A DNA stretch of 23,438 nt from a virus (IMGVR_UViG_3300045912_000377:1-23438); one strand, 5' to 3'. Shown: positions 15,040 through 22,818, numbered from the stretch's first letter. Numbers and translations: made by a program. The notes: generated by a model from the letters alone, not told the origin.

Positions 15040-15867
15040 TCACACCACGCCGGCCGTCCCGCCGCCAGCCCCGCCGCCAGCCCCGCCGCCAGCCCCGCCG
15101 GCGGCGGCACTGGCCAGCTGCTTGTCCAGCAGGGCCCGGTACGCCGCGGCCCCGTTGGCCTCGATGAACTCCCGGCGCTGGTCCGAGGTCCACTGGGTGG
15201 GCGGCTTGTCGCCGCCGGGCACGCCGGTGGCACCGGCCGCCCGCCCGCCTGCGCCACCGCCGGCGGCGTTGGTGCCGCTGTAGAACTCCGGCACCTCGGC
15301 CCGGAAGACCTTCGCGAAGTAGTCCTCCGGGCTGATCGTCTGCGGCTGCCCGTCCGGGCCCACGCGCACCGCCGCACCGTCCACCAGCTGCCAGCCGTCT
15401 TGCTTGGCCAGCACCAGCGCCCGCGCCGTGCGCTCCGCCCGGCCGCCCGCCTTGGTGAAGGCGGCGCTCAGCTTGTCGTCCAGCTCGAACTTCGTCACCC
15501 GCTCCTGCAGCGCGGCCAGCTTCTTCTCCCGCTCGGCCACCGCGGCGGCCACCGCCGCCTCCGTGTCCGCCTTCCACTTGGCCAGCATGTCGTTTATCCG
15601 CTGGTCCGACTGCTGCCCGGACGCCTGCAGTGTCTCCAGCTGCTTGGTGGTGTCCACCAGCTGCGCCTGCAGCTCCTTCACCTTCTGCGTGGCCTCGTCC
15701 CGCTCCTTGCGCACCGCCTTCACCGTGCGCTCCAGCGTCGCCGTGGCCTCGCCGCCGCCCGCGCTCTCCGGGTCCACGGTGTACCAGCCGCCGTCCTTGC
15801 CCTCCACCGCATGGTCCTGCAGCTCCGCGGGCATGGCGTCCTTCGTGTCGTACCGCTTCAGCTTCAT
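15040..15867 (-). CDS. Capsid scaffolding protein (275 aa)
   Basis: The protein begins MKLKRYDTKDAMPAELQDHA, an acidic N-terminus common in phage scaffolds. A long coiled coil follows at about residues 42-130 (ERTVKAVRKERDEATQKVKE, QLVDTTKQLETLQASG, VAEREKKLAALQERVTKF). After a short alpha/beta region (LSAAFTKAGGRAERTARALV, then ISPEDYFAKVF) comes a glycine-rich tail with three tandem GAGG units. The position directly before the capsid gene and the charged coiled-coil character support a scaffolding role. No protease gene is visible nearby, so the scaffold may exit without cleavage, or the protease lies elsewhere. The Shine-Dalgarno is weak (GGACGG). Confidence 0.85.
   Translation of the reverse strand: MKLKRYDTKDAMPAELQDHAVEGKDGGWYTVDPESAGGGEATATLERTVKAVRKERDEATQKVKELQAQLVDTTKQLETLQASGQQSDQRINDMLAKWKADTEAAVAAAVAEREKKLAALQERVTKFELDDKLSAAFTKAGGRAERTARALVLAKQDGWQLVDGAAVRVGPDGQPQTISPEDYFAKVFRAEVPEFYSGTNAAGGGAGGRAAGATGVPGGDKPPTQWTSDQRREFIEANGAAAYRALLDKQLASAAAGGAGGGAGGGAGGGTAGVV
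15061..15096. repeat. Three tandem 12-bp repeats in the scaffold 3' end
   Basis: GCCGCCAGCCCC (plus-strand sense) is repeated three times without mismatch at 15061-15072, 15073-15084 and 15085-15096. It encodes Gly-Ala-Gly-Gly units in the scaffold C-terminal tail. Expansion by replication slippage would stay in frame. Confidence 0.9.
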
Positions 15868-15901
15868 GGTGCCGTCCGTTGCGTCGTGGTGGGTGGCGTG
15901 C

Positions 15902-15920
15902 GCACCGCAGGGCGCGGTGC
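15902..15920 (-). other. Stem-loop upstream of the scaffold gene
   Basis: GCACCGC (15902-15908) and GCGGTGC (15914-15920) form a perfect 7-bp stem with a 5-nt loop, within the 60-nt gap between the zinc-ribbon gene stop and the scaffold start. The same 7-nt arms occur in the stem after the tail tube gene (9293-9319). There is no U-tract. It may set the boundary between the low-expressed upstream and the high-expressed scaffold/capsid messages. Confidence 0.5.
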
Positions 15921-15927
15921 CACTACT

Positions 15928-16206
15928 CTACTGCCCGTGTGCAGCGTGCCGCAAGTCGTGGTCGGCGTGCACGCGCAAGGTACGACCGCAGCACGTGCAC
16001 GGCACGCCGTGAAAGGCGGCCCGCACCAGCGCCGCCGGCGGCACCCCCTCGCGCACCGTCCACACCACATGCGTGGCCGCCGCGGTGCTGCACGGGGCGT
16101 CAACGCCGGCCAGCTGGCAGAACGGGCACAGGAACGCGAAATGCGCCGCAGCCGGCAACGGGTCCGGCACCAGCCCCACCAGCTCCGCCGGCACGTCCGC
16201 CGTCAT
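15928..16206 (-). CDS. Putative zinc-ribbon protein (92 aa)
   Basis: The ATG at 16206 overlaps the preceding stop in ATGA. The protein has cysteines arranged as a possible metal site: CPFC at residues 27-30, C39, and CTCCGR at 70-75 (C70, C72, C73), separated by about 40 residues, plus a histidine-rich end (VHADHDLRHAAH). CPFC with a distant CxCC suggests a zinc ribbon or knuckle. I do not recognise a named family. Location between MuF and scaffold genes suggests a small virion, assembly or ejected host-takeover protein. The function is unknown. Confidence 0.65.
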   Translation of the reverse strand: MTADVPAELVGLVPDPLPAAAHFAFLCPFCQLAGVDAPCSTAAATHVVWTVREGVPPAALVRAAFHGVPCTCCGRTLRVHADHDLRHAAHGQ

Positions 16207-16475
16207 ACCACGGCCCCGGGCGGCAGCTCCTCGGGGCGCAGGGCGACCGGGATAAACGTGACCTCGCCGCCCATGTCATAGGCTGCCCGGCGGGCAAGGT
16301 ACAGCGCGTGGGGCTGGCCACCCGGCGGGCCATTCTGCTCCTCTGCCAGCCGGCGCGTGTAGTCGCGGCGCAGTAGCTGCAGCAGCACGGCATCGTCCGC
16401 GTGCCACTCCAGCGCGCTGTCGATGGCGGCCACCTTGCCGTCGCGGGTGCGGATGGTAATGCGGGGTGCTGACAT
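16203..16475 (-). CDS. Hypothetical protein (90 aa)
   Basis: A GGAG Shine-Dalgarno lies 7 nt before the ATG at 16475. The protein reads MSAPRITIRTRDGKVAAIDS, then helices (ADDAVLLQLLRRDYTRRLAE) and a closing beta strand region (MGGEVTFIPVALRPEELPPG). I do not recognise it. It starts 18 nt after the MuF stop and shares an ATGA junction with the zinc-ribbon gene. The two small genes are therefore likely to be co-translated and functionally linked, but nothing in the sequence shows how. Confidence 0.65.
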   Translation of the reverse strand: MSAPRITIRTRDGKVAAIDSALEWHADDAVLLQLLRRDYTRRLAEEQNGPPGGQPHALYLARRAAYDMGGEVTFIPVALRPEELPPGAVV

Positions 16476-16493
16476 AGCGGCTCCGGGTTGGGG

Positions 16494-18434
16494 TCAGGGC
16501 AGGTTCAGGCGGTAGAAGAAAATGAGGATCGCTTCCCACATCTCAGGATGCTTGCGGGCCATCAGCGCCGTGTCGTTCACCATCGCCTGCACGCCGACGG
16601 TGAGAAACTCGGTGAACTCCGTCAGCGCGTCATCCCCGTAGTAGCGGCCCTGATAGTCCCTTATCAGCCCAATGCCGCCCGGCTTCATCACGTACCCCTT
16701 GGTGTGTTTGTCGTACCCCGGGATGACTTCCGGCCGGTGCGGGCCTTGGGGGTTGCCGGTGAACCGGGCCTGCTGCCGCTTCTCCCATCGCATGAGCGTT
16801 TGCTGCCGATCCAGCGCGCCGTGGATCAGCTCATGCGTGTAGGTGCCGCGGTTGGTTTCCCACCGCATCGGGATGGAGATGCGGTGGGTGTTGGGGTTGT
16901 AGCTGGCGCGCCACGTGTTGCGGGCCCCCGTGCGCAGCTTGTCGAACTCGATGGGCACGAGGCGCGACGCCACCAGCCCGGTCACCGGGTCACGTTTCGT
17001 CACCGCGAGGCGCCCGTGGGGCCCGAACAGGTGGGCCACAATGTGCTGCGCCTCACGCGCCGTCTGTGCCCCCTTCGCGGTGAGCTTGGTGGTGATGATG
17101 GGCAGCACCACGTCCGGGTCGATAACGTCCCCGCCGGGCAGGTTGTTGCGCCGCAGCGTGCGGATCGCCGCCACCACGCCGTCCATCGTCGTGGGCACCT
17201 TGGCCGCCCACGCCCGTTCGTGGTCCTGCACCGGGCGCAGCAGCCGGTCCTCCAGCACGGGCGGCTGCGGCGGCTCCAGCGCCGGCGCAGCGGGCGCCGG
17301 CGGCGGGCCGCTGCTGGGCACGCTGGGCCGCACCACCGGCGTGGGCGTGGGCGGTGGCCCCGGCGTGGGCCCCGGCTTGGGTGCCGGCTTGGGTGCCGGC
17401 TTGGGTGCCGGCTTGGCGATTGCCGTGGGGTCTTTCGTGTTGGTGTTGCGCGCCAGCTCCTTGCCCGCCGCCCTGTCCCGCAGCTCCGCCGCGGTGGCCA
17501 CGTCGTAGATCAGCACGCAGCGGCAGTTCCACTCCTGCGGGTACAGGTAGCCGTTGCTGAACTCCTCGTCCAGCCACCGGCGCTCGCCCTCCATCGCCCG
17601 GTGTTGGTCCCGCACCTTGTCGTCCCCCACCGTCACCCAGATGCGGATGACCCGCTGCCCGTCCAGCTCGCCGGCGGCCACGGCGGCGTGCACCTGCGCC
17701 TCCTGCCCCTCGGCGTAGGCGCGGAACGTGGCGGTGCGGGCCACGGTGAGCGCGTGGGTGGCCCGCCGGTTGTCGGCGTACTTGGCCACCATCCGCTCCA
17801 CCAGCGCCGGCGGCAGCCCCTGCCCCGCCTTCCGGTAGCGGGCCACCACCTCGTCGTACCGCTTGCTGCGGCGCGTGTAATCCTGCAGGCGCCGGCCGTT
17901 GAGGCCCAGCACGGCCTCCCGGTAGTGCTCCACCTCCCGGACCATATTGGGCGAGAGCCCGACCACGTGGCGCAGGTCGCGGGCAATCACGCGCACATTC
18001 TCCCCCCGCTCCAGCCCCGCCTGCACGCGCAGCCGCACCGCCTCCCGCAGGTCCGCTGCCATGCGCGGCAGGATGAAGTCCTGCAGCCGCCGGTTCGCCG
18101 CCAGCACCAGCGGGTCCGGCGCGCCCACCACCTGCACCACGGCGCGCCCCGGCGGGCCCTCCACGCCGGGCACCTTGCGCAGGTTCAGGTTGTAGGCCGC
18201 CGTCACCTGCCGGCGCAGCTCCGCCTGCAGGGGGCGCAGCGCGTCCTCTGCCCGCAGCGCCTGCATGGCCTCCTGCGCCACGCCCAACAGCCCCGGCATG
18301 CCCGCCGCTTGGCTGGGCAGCAGCGCCTGCATCCGCTCCACGCTGGCCAGCCACGCCCGCCGCATGGCGGGCTCCATGCGCCGCAGGTGCTCCTGCACCC
18401 GGCGCAGCTGGCGCTGCCGCTCCCCCCGGGTCAC
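16494..18434 (-). CDS. MuF-type head protein fused to a HExxH zincin-like C-terminal domain (646 aa)
   Basis: The GTG start at 18434 lies in a GTGA overlap with the previous stop. Residues about 130-312 are a MuF minor head domain: helical ALTVARTATFRAYAEGQEAQ, then IWVTVGDDKVRDQHRAMEGE, and the closing PQEWNCRC motif (303-306 NCRC). A proline-rich linker at about 335-395 with APKP repeats follows. The last 250 residues form a separate domain with THELIHGA, where HELIH at 534-538 matches the HExxH zinc-metallopeptidase signature. Glutamates downstream (TEFTEF, E606/E609) could supply the third ligand as in gluzincins of the ATLF type. Plain MuF head proteins are about 250-400 residues. The architecture matches MuF polymorphic effector proteins, which carry variable C-terminal toxic enzymes. 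Protease activity is inferred. Confidence 0.85.
   Translation of the reverse strand: MTRGERQRQLRRVQEHLRRMEPAMRRAWLASVERMQALLPSQAAGMPGLLGVAQEAMQALRAEDALRPLQAELRRQVTAAYNLNLRKVPGVEGPPGRAVVQVVGAPDPLVLAANRRLQDFILPRMAADLREAVRLRVQAGLERGENVRVIARDLRHVVGLSPNMVREVEHYREAVLGLNGRRLQDYTRRSKRYDEVVARYRKAGQGLPPALVERMVAKYADNRRATHALTVARTATFRAYAEGQEAQVHAAVAAGELDGQRVIRIWVTVGDDKVRDQHRAMEGERRWLDEEFSNGYLYPQEWNCRCVLIYDVATAAELRDRAAGKELARNTNTKDPTAIAKPAPKPAPKPAPKPGPTPGPPPTPTPVVRPSVPSSGPPPAPAAPALEPPQPPVLEDRLLRPVQDHERAWAAKVPTTMDGVVAAIRTLRRNNLPGGDVIDPDVVLPIITTKLTAKGAQTAREAQHIVAHLFGPHGRLAVTKRDPVTGLVASRLVPIEFDKLRTGARNTWRASYNPNTHRISIPMRWETNRGTYTHELIHGALDRQQTLMRWEKRQQARFTGNPQGPHRPEVIPGYDKHTKGYVMKPGGIGLIRDYQGRYYGDDALTEFTEFLTVGVQAMVNDTALMARKHPEMWEAILIFFYRLNLP
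17374..17409. repeat. Three tandem 12-bp repeats in the MuF linker
   Basis: GGCTTGGGTGCC (plus-strand sense) occurs three times perfectly at 17374-17385, 17386-17397 and 17398-17409, followed by a decayed fourth copy. It encodes the APKP repeats of the linker between the head domain and the metallopeptidase-like domain. In-frame slippage would change linker length. Confidence 0.9.
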
Positions 18435-18658
18435 CGGCTACCGCCAGCCCCCTGCTGGGCGCGCAGCGCCAGCAGCTCCGCCTGCAGCGCCTGCAGGCTG
18501 CGGCGCAGGTCGATGATGCTCAGCGCCATGGCCAGCCGCGTGCTGCTGCAGCCGGGCCGCCGGAACTCGCGCAGCACCTCCACCACCTCCTCCTGCGCCA
18601 GCTCCTGCTGCGTGCGCGCCAGCTCCCGCAAGTCCACCCGCCGCGGCTCAACCGGCAC
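18431..18658 (-). CDS. Small helical hypothetical protein (75 aa)
   Basis: I chose the GTG at 18658, which overlaps the portal stop by 11 nt and has AGGA just upstream. Further upstream in this frame the translation turns into arginine-rich shadow of the portal gene. The protein (RRVDLRELARTQQELAQEEV, then LSIIDLRRSLQALQAELLAL) is predicted to be almost entirely alpha-helical with a heptad-like C-terminal half. It shares a GTGA junction with the MuF gene. No family is recognised. It may be a small head assembly or portal-associated protein. Confidence 0.55.
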   Translation of the reverse strand: MPVEPRRVDLRELARTQQELAQEEVVEVLREFRRPGCSSTRLAMALSIIDLRRSLQALQAELLALRAQQGAGGSR

Positions 18659-20270
18659 TGTCCTGCCCCGCCCCGGCCGCTGTTCCGGTCGCCGGCTGGC
18701 GCGCCGCGCCGGCCTGCCCAACGGCCAACAGCCGGGCCTCCCGCTCCGCGTCCTCCGCCTCCTGCTTGGCCACCCGCTCCGCCTCCCACTCCAGCTCCAG
18801 CGCGTCGAGGTCGGCATCCGGCGGCAGCCGCCCGCCATCCAGCAGGGCCTGCAGCACGGGGCGCTTGGGGAACCCCGCGTTGACCAGCTGGACGTAGGCG
18901 CCCATCGTCGCCGCGTCCATGCGGCGGCTGTCGAAGTCGGTGTTCACGGCCACCACGGGGCACTCCGCCTGCGGCACCCCCATGTACCACCCGGTCCACT
19001 CCCACGCCAAGTTCATGGCGTCCTGCAGCGCCTTGCCCGCACTGCTGAGCGTGGCCTGCTGGTTGTAGCTGGTGATCGCGATCTCGGTGGCCGTGGCCTG
19101 CGCCCGCTCCTTGGGGATGAGGAAGCCCAGCCCCATCTGGTCCATGGCCTCCATCTTCTCCTTCACGCCCGCCTCCAGCTGCTTCAGCCCGTTGCCGCTG
19201 GGCGACTCCCAGCGGACGCTGCCGCCCTGCTCTACGTGCACCCCCACCAGCGGGCCCACGCGCAGTTGGGCCGGCTGCAGGGCGTTGTTGGGGTCCCGGC
19301 GCAGCTCCCCGGTCACGACCAGCTGCTCGAACCCACAGACGGCGCGGTTGAACTTGAGGTCCGTGGCATACTGCCAGTGGGCTAGGTTGGCATAGGCCAC
19401 GCCCTCCAGCGGGATGCTGGCGTTGAAGGGTCCGAGCCGGCGGCCGGTGTAGCACACGGCGATGGGCAGGGTGGTGGCCAGCTGGCCGAAGCGGTTGGCA
19501 AACGTGCCGGCAGCCTCCAGCGGGTACGACGTGCGGCCGTCCGCGTCCGTCTCCTCCCGCAGCAGCTCCCACGTGGCCACCCGCACGCCGTCCTCATTCA
19601 TCGCCAGCCGCAGCACACGATAGCGGTGCACCGTCTGCACCCCGTAGGCTCCGGCCGGCTCCTCGCCCGGCTCGTGCAGCACCAGCTGGGTCACCGTGCT
19701 GGCGTTGGCCACCACCTCCGTCCGCCAGCTCAGCACCTGCCGGCGCGTGCGCACGGCCCACATGGGGCGCAGGCCCAGCTCCTGCTCGTTGGCCGCCGTC
19801 ACTACCACCCCGGCCGGCCGCGGCGCGTGGTCCACCAGCAGCAGCGCCAGCCCATCCCGCAGCGCCGCCTCCGCGAAATGGGCGCCCACCACCTGCCCGT
19901 TGCTGCCGGCCCCGTCGAGGTTGTCCCACAGTGGGCGCATCAGCGGCTCCGCCGCGTTCCACTCCACCGCCGGGTCGCGGCCCCACAGCATGCCCACCGC
20001 GGCGGCCAGCGTGCGCACGAAGCCGCCGAACACGGGCTCGCCCAGCCGCCGGATGTCGTAGGTTTCGTCGGCCTCGTGCGTCCATTGCCGGATGTAGTGC
20101 CGGCTGCGGCGCCACATCTGCTCCGGGCCACCACTCAGGTCATCCAGCAGCTGCAGCGTGGGCAGCACCTGCAGCAGCTCGGGCCTCCTGTAGGTGGGGG
20201 CGTCCGGGTCTTGCTGCACCGGCGACGCGGCGCTGTACCTGCTGGCGTCCCTGCTCACCACCGTGCTCAT
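18648..20270 (-). CDS. Portal protein, DUF4055-type (540 aa)
   Basis: The ATG at 20270 is preceded by GAGGAG about 6 nt upstream; the longer open frame beyond it reads as low-complexity shadow. Family-like segments occur in order: ETYDIRRLGEPVFGGFVRTL, LRDGLALLLVDHAPRPAG (the conserved GxxxxLVD strand), RPMWAVRTRRQVLSWRTEVV, PIAVCYTGRRLG, PLEGVAYANLAHWQYATDLK, FEQLVVTGE, and the helical region with KERAQATATEIAITSYNQQA that is typical of the portal stem and wing. The C-terminal 80 residues are charged and helical. Length about 500-540 is normal for this group. It forms the dodecameric DNA channel at the head vertex. It sits after terminase with a 71-nt gap in which I find no promoter. Confidence 0.85.
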   Translation of the reverse strand: MSTVVSRDASRYSAASPVQQDPDAPTYRRPELLQVLPTLQLLDDLSGGPEQMWRRSRHYIRQWTHEADETYDIRRLGEPVFGGFVRTLAAAVGMLWGRDPAVEWNAAEPLMRPLWDNLDGAGSNGQVVGAHFAEAALRDGLALLLVDHAPRPAGVVVTAANEQELGLRPMWAVRTRRQVLSWRTEVVANASTVTQLVLHEPGEEPAGAYGVQTVHRYRVLRLAMNEDGVRVATWELLREETDADGRTSYPLEAAGTFANRFGQLATTLPIAVCYTGRRLGPFNASIPLEGVAYANLAHWQYATDLKFNRAVCGFEQLVVTGELRRDPNNALQPAQLRVGPLVGVHVEQGGSVRWESPSGNGLKQLEAGVKEKMEAMDQMGLGFLIPKERAQATATEIAITSYNQQATLSSAGKALQDAMNLAWEWTGWYMGVPQAECPVVAVNTDFDSRRMDAATMGAYVQLVNAGFPKRPVLQALLDGGRLPPDADLDALELEWEAERVAKQEAEDAEREARLLAVGQAGAARQPATGTAAGAGQDSAG

Positions 20271-20341
20271 GGCATGCTCCTCGCCGTGCCGTTGTTGCGT
20301 TGCTCCACCCCGGCCGGGTGCCGGGCGTGTCCACCACTGCC

Positions 20342-21694
20342 CTACAAACTGACCTGCGTGTACCCCACGCCGGCACCCGCCACCGGGAAGCGGCGCACGC
20401 AGAAGTAGCCGAGGGCGTCGGAGATGTGCGTCAGCGCGGGGTCCGCCTGCTTGTCGATTTCGCCGCTCCCGCCCTTCACAGTCTGCACGCCTTCCAAGTC
20501 CTTGACCAGCCGCGGGCACGCCGTGGGGTCCACCAGCAGCCGCCGCACGCCCTCCGCCGTGCGCAGCAAACTGTTGACGCTGTTGACCCGGCTGCGCTCG
20601 CTCGGGTTGGCCGGCGGCACCTGCAGCTGCACCCGGCCCCCGAAATGCGCCCGCAGCTCCCGTTTCACGATGTCCCAGTCGCTGCCCAGCAGCTTGGCCG
20701 TGCCGCGGGCGCCGCCGGTGGCATCCCCATACACCTCCACCGGGCCCGCGTGGCTGCCCCAGTCCGTGATGAGGCGACGGCACACCAGCTCGGTGTTCGA
20801 GTGCTCCGGGATGTACACCTCGCCCAAGCACGCCACGGTGGTCCGGCCATCCATGCCCCCCATGCGCAGCAGCTGCAGCACCACGGCCACGCCGGGCGCG
20901 ACGTTGAAGTCGAGGCAGAAGACCAGCGGCGCGTGCGGGTCGTACAGGTGGCGCAGCCGGGCGAGGTTCTGGTCGCTGAAGGCGTAGTAGGCGCGCCCCT
21001 GAAAGCTGACGAACGAGGCCTCGTATTCCTGCTGAAAACTCAGCTCGTCGAGGTCACGGCGCGCCGCCTCCACCTCCGCCGCCGGCAGCACCTCCGCGCT
21101 GTGCCACGTGTACGCCGCCCACTCGCTGGCCGCCCCCCGCTCCAGCATCTCCGCCCGGGCGCGCTGATAGAGGTCGTAGTAGTGCCCCCGGCCCTCGGGC
21201 ACGCCCGTAAAGTCGCACCACCCCATGCGGTCGGACAGCGCCGGGCGCAGGTGCAGCGTCCACGTGTCCGCGTGCACGTCCGCCACCTCGTCCACCACCC
21301 CGCCGTCCCACGGCGTGCCCTCCACCCGCTGCGGCTTGTCGAGGCCCACGACGGTGATGGTGCTGTTGGTGATGAGGGGGATGGACAGGTGCGTCTCACT
21401 CGGGCGCGCCCGCCACCACGGCCGCGTCAGCGCCTTCAAGTCCTCCCACCAGATGCGGCGCGCTTGGTCACGGGTGGGCGCGCCGGCGAAATAGAACGCC
21501 TCCTGCGTGTGCCGCACCTGCCACCGCGTGATGGCGCGGCGGCAGAGCCGGCGCTTGGCGTGCTCCGTCTTGCCGCTGCGCCGGCCGGCCGGCACGACCA
21601 CGAACCGGTGCGTGCTGCGGGCGTACTGCTGCTGACACCGCAGGGGACGCAGCGGATACCACCGCTCGGGCAGCACCACCGCAGCCGTGGTCAT
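20342..21694 (-). CDS. terL: Terminase large subunit (450 aa)
   Basis: The packaging motor ATPase and nuclease. The ATG at 21694 lies in an ATGA overlap with the small subunit stop. Walker A is PAGRRSGKT (residues 35-43), Walker B VVDEVAD (133-139) with catalytic E136. The nuclease half shows the acidic residues expected of the RNase H-like fold: D262 in LDFN, D324 in VYGDATGG, and D426 in THISDALGY. These match the Terminase_6N/6C arrangement. All key residues are present, so the enzyme should be active. The motif SERSRVNSVNSLL near residue 365 is the usual beta-hairpin region. Confidence 0.95.
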   Translation of the reverse strand: MTTAAVVLPERWYPLRPLRCQQQYARSTHRFVVVPAGRRSGKTEHAKRRLCRRAITRWQVRHTQEAFYFAGAPTRDQARRIWWEDLKALTRPWWRARPSETHLSIPLITNSTITVVGLDKPQRVEGTPWDGGVVDEVADVHADTWTLHLRPALSDRMGWCDFTGVPEGRGHYYDLYQRARAEMLERGAASEWAAYTWHSAEVLPAAEVEAARRDLDELSFQQEYEASFVSFQGRAYYAFSDQNLARLRHLYDPHAPLVFCLDFNVAPGVAVVLQLLRMGGMDGRTTVACLGEVYIPEHSNTELVCRRLITDWGSHAGPVEVYGDATGGARGTAKLLGSDWDIVKRELRAHFGGRVQLQVPPANPSERSRVNSVNSLLRTAEGVRRLLVDPTACPRLVKDLEGVQTVKGGSGEIDKQADPALTHISDALGYFCVRRFPVAGAGVGYTQVSL

Positions 21695-22221
21695 GGCGCG
21701 GCCCCGGCCGGCGGGTCGGCCGGCGGGCTCTCCGGGGCGTCCAGCGCCGCCAGCAGCCCGTCCGCCTCCGCCGCCGCCTGCATCGCGGCGGCCACGTTGC
21801 GCGCAACGGCCTCCGGGTCCACGGGCGAGGCCGCGCTCTGCGGGCTGGCGTCGTACCAGTGCCGGCGCTGCCGGTTCTTGAGCCAGAAAATGGCGGCCGT
21901 GGTGTCCGGCGGCACCTTGCGCCGCACCTGCATGACCACCGGCGGCTGGTTCCGGCCCACGCGCACCAGCTCCTCCTCCGTCCACTCGTACCCCACGGCG
22001 CGGCGGTAGAGGCTGACGGCCACCTGCGCGTCCGCCTTGGCCTTGCCGGCGTTTAGGGACTGCAGGAACTCGGGATAGCGCCGCTTCCACGTGTTGATCG
22101 TCCGCTCGCTCACCCCCAGCGCCATGCCCAGCTCCGCGTCGTCCAGCCCCAGCAGCGCCAAGCTGAACGCCTGCTGCACGAACCGCGGGTCCCATTTGCT
22201 GGGCCGGCCGGTGCGCGCCAT
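21691..22221 (-). CDS. terS: Terminase small subunit (176 aa)
   Basis: The N-terminus GRPSKWDP is a common TerS opening. A helix-turn-helix lies at residues 27-47 (DDAELGMALGVSERTINTWK), followed by RRYPEFLQSLNAGKAKADAQ and VAVSLYRRAVGYEW, the characteristic TerS stretch that leads to oligomerisation. The C-terminal 40 residues are alanine/proline-rich, probably the segment that contacts TerL. It would recognise the packaging site and recruit the large subunit. The start follows the folE stop by 3 nt with no good Shine-Dalgarno, so translation is probably coupled to folE. The pac or cos site itself is not evident. Confidence 0.92.
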   Translation of the reverse strand: MARTGRPSKWDPRFVQQAFSLALLGLDDAELGMALGVSERTINTWKRRYPEFLQSLNAGKAKADAQVAVSLYRRAVGYEWTEEELVRVGRNQPPVVMQVRRKVPPDTTAAIFWLKNRQRRHWYDASPQSAASPVDPEAVARNVAAAMQAAAEADGLLAALDAPESPPADPPAGAAP

Positions 22222-22224
22222 GCG

Positions 22225-22818
22225 TCAGCGGCCGGCCGTGGGCCAGCTGGCGGCCACCAGCTGCAGCAGCTCCGCCCGGGCGGCGGCGTTGGCCCGGAAG
22301 GTGCCGCCCAGCGCGCTGCTGGTCATCAGCGCCGGGGTGCGCACCCCCCGCATGGTCATGCACAGGTGCTCGCCACGGGCCACCACCCCCACGTCTTCCG
22401 TGCCCGTAACGCGCACCACGTGGCTGCGGATGTCCTGCACCAGCCGCTCCTGCACCTGCAGCTTGGCCGCGTGGTGGTGGGCGATGCGGGCGAACTTGGA
22501 CAGCCCCAGCACGCGCTCCGTGGCCACGTAGCCCACGGCCACGTCACAGTAGAACGGCAGCAGGTGGTGCTCGCACAGCGACCAGACGCGCATGCCGGTC
22601 ACCAGCACCAGCTGGTCCGTCACCTGCGCCGTGACCTCGGCGCCGAACGTGGTGTCCATGCGGGCCGCGCCGGCGGCCGGCTGCAGCCGCTCCATCCACC
22701 AGCTGGCCCAGCGCCGGGGCGTGTCCGCCAGCCCCGGCCGCTCCGGCTCCGGGTCCACCAGCGTCAGCAGCTCCCGGCACAGCACCTGTAGCCGGGCCTC
22801 CCGCTCCGCGGGCGTCAT
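22225..22818 (-). CDS. folE: GTP cyclohydrolase I (197 aa)
   Basis: Converts GTP to 7,8-dihydroneopterin triphosphate, the first step towards folate, biopterin and 7-deazaguanines. I chose the ATG at 22818, which forms ATGA with the queE stop; a GTG at 22839 would add seven residues. The fold signature is complete: SLCEHHLLPF with C82 and H85, and HLCMTMRG with C153. The C82/H85/C153 spacing is the same as E. coli FolE zinc ligands C110/H113/C181. GLSKFARI and the VRTPALMTSSALGG tail are also typical. In a phage and next to queE it more likely feeds preQ0/7-deazaguanine synthesis than folate synthesis. Confidence 0.95.
   Translation of the reverse strand: MTPAEREARLQVLCRELLTLVDPEPERPGLADTPRRWASWWMERLQPAAGAARMDTTFGAEVTAQVTDQLVLVTGMRVWSLCEHHLLPFYCDVAVGYVATERVLGLSKFARIAHHHAAKLQVQERLVQDIRSHVVRVTGTEDVGVVARGEHLCMTMRGVRTPALMTSSALGGTFRANAAARAELLQLVAASWPTAGR

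Noticed and set aside
20271-20341. Promoter or terminator in the gap before the portal gene
   Set aside because: It contains only a 5-bp CACCC/GGGTG stem (20306-20320) and no -10/-35-like AT-rich sequence. The visible GAGGAG is the portal Shine-Dalgarno.
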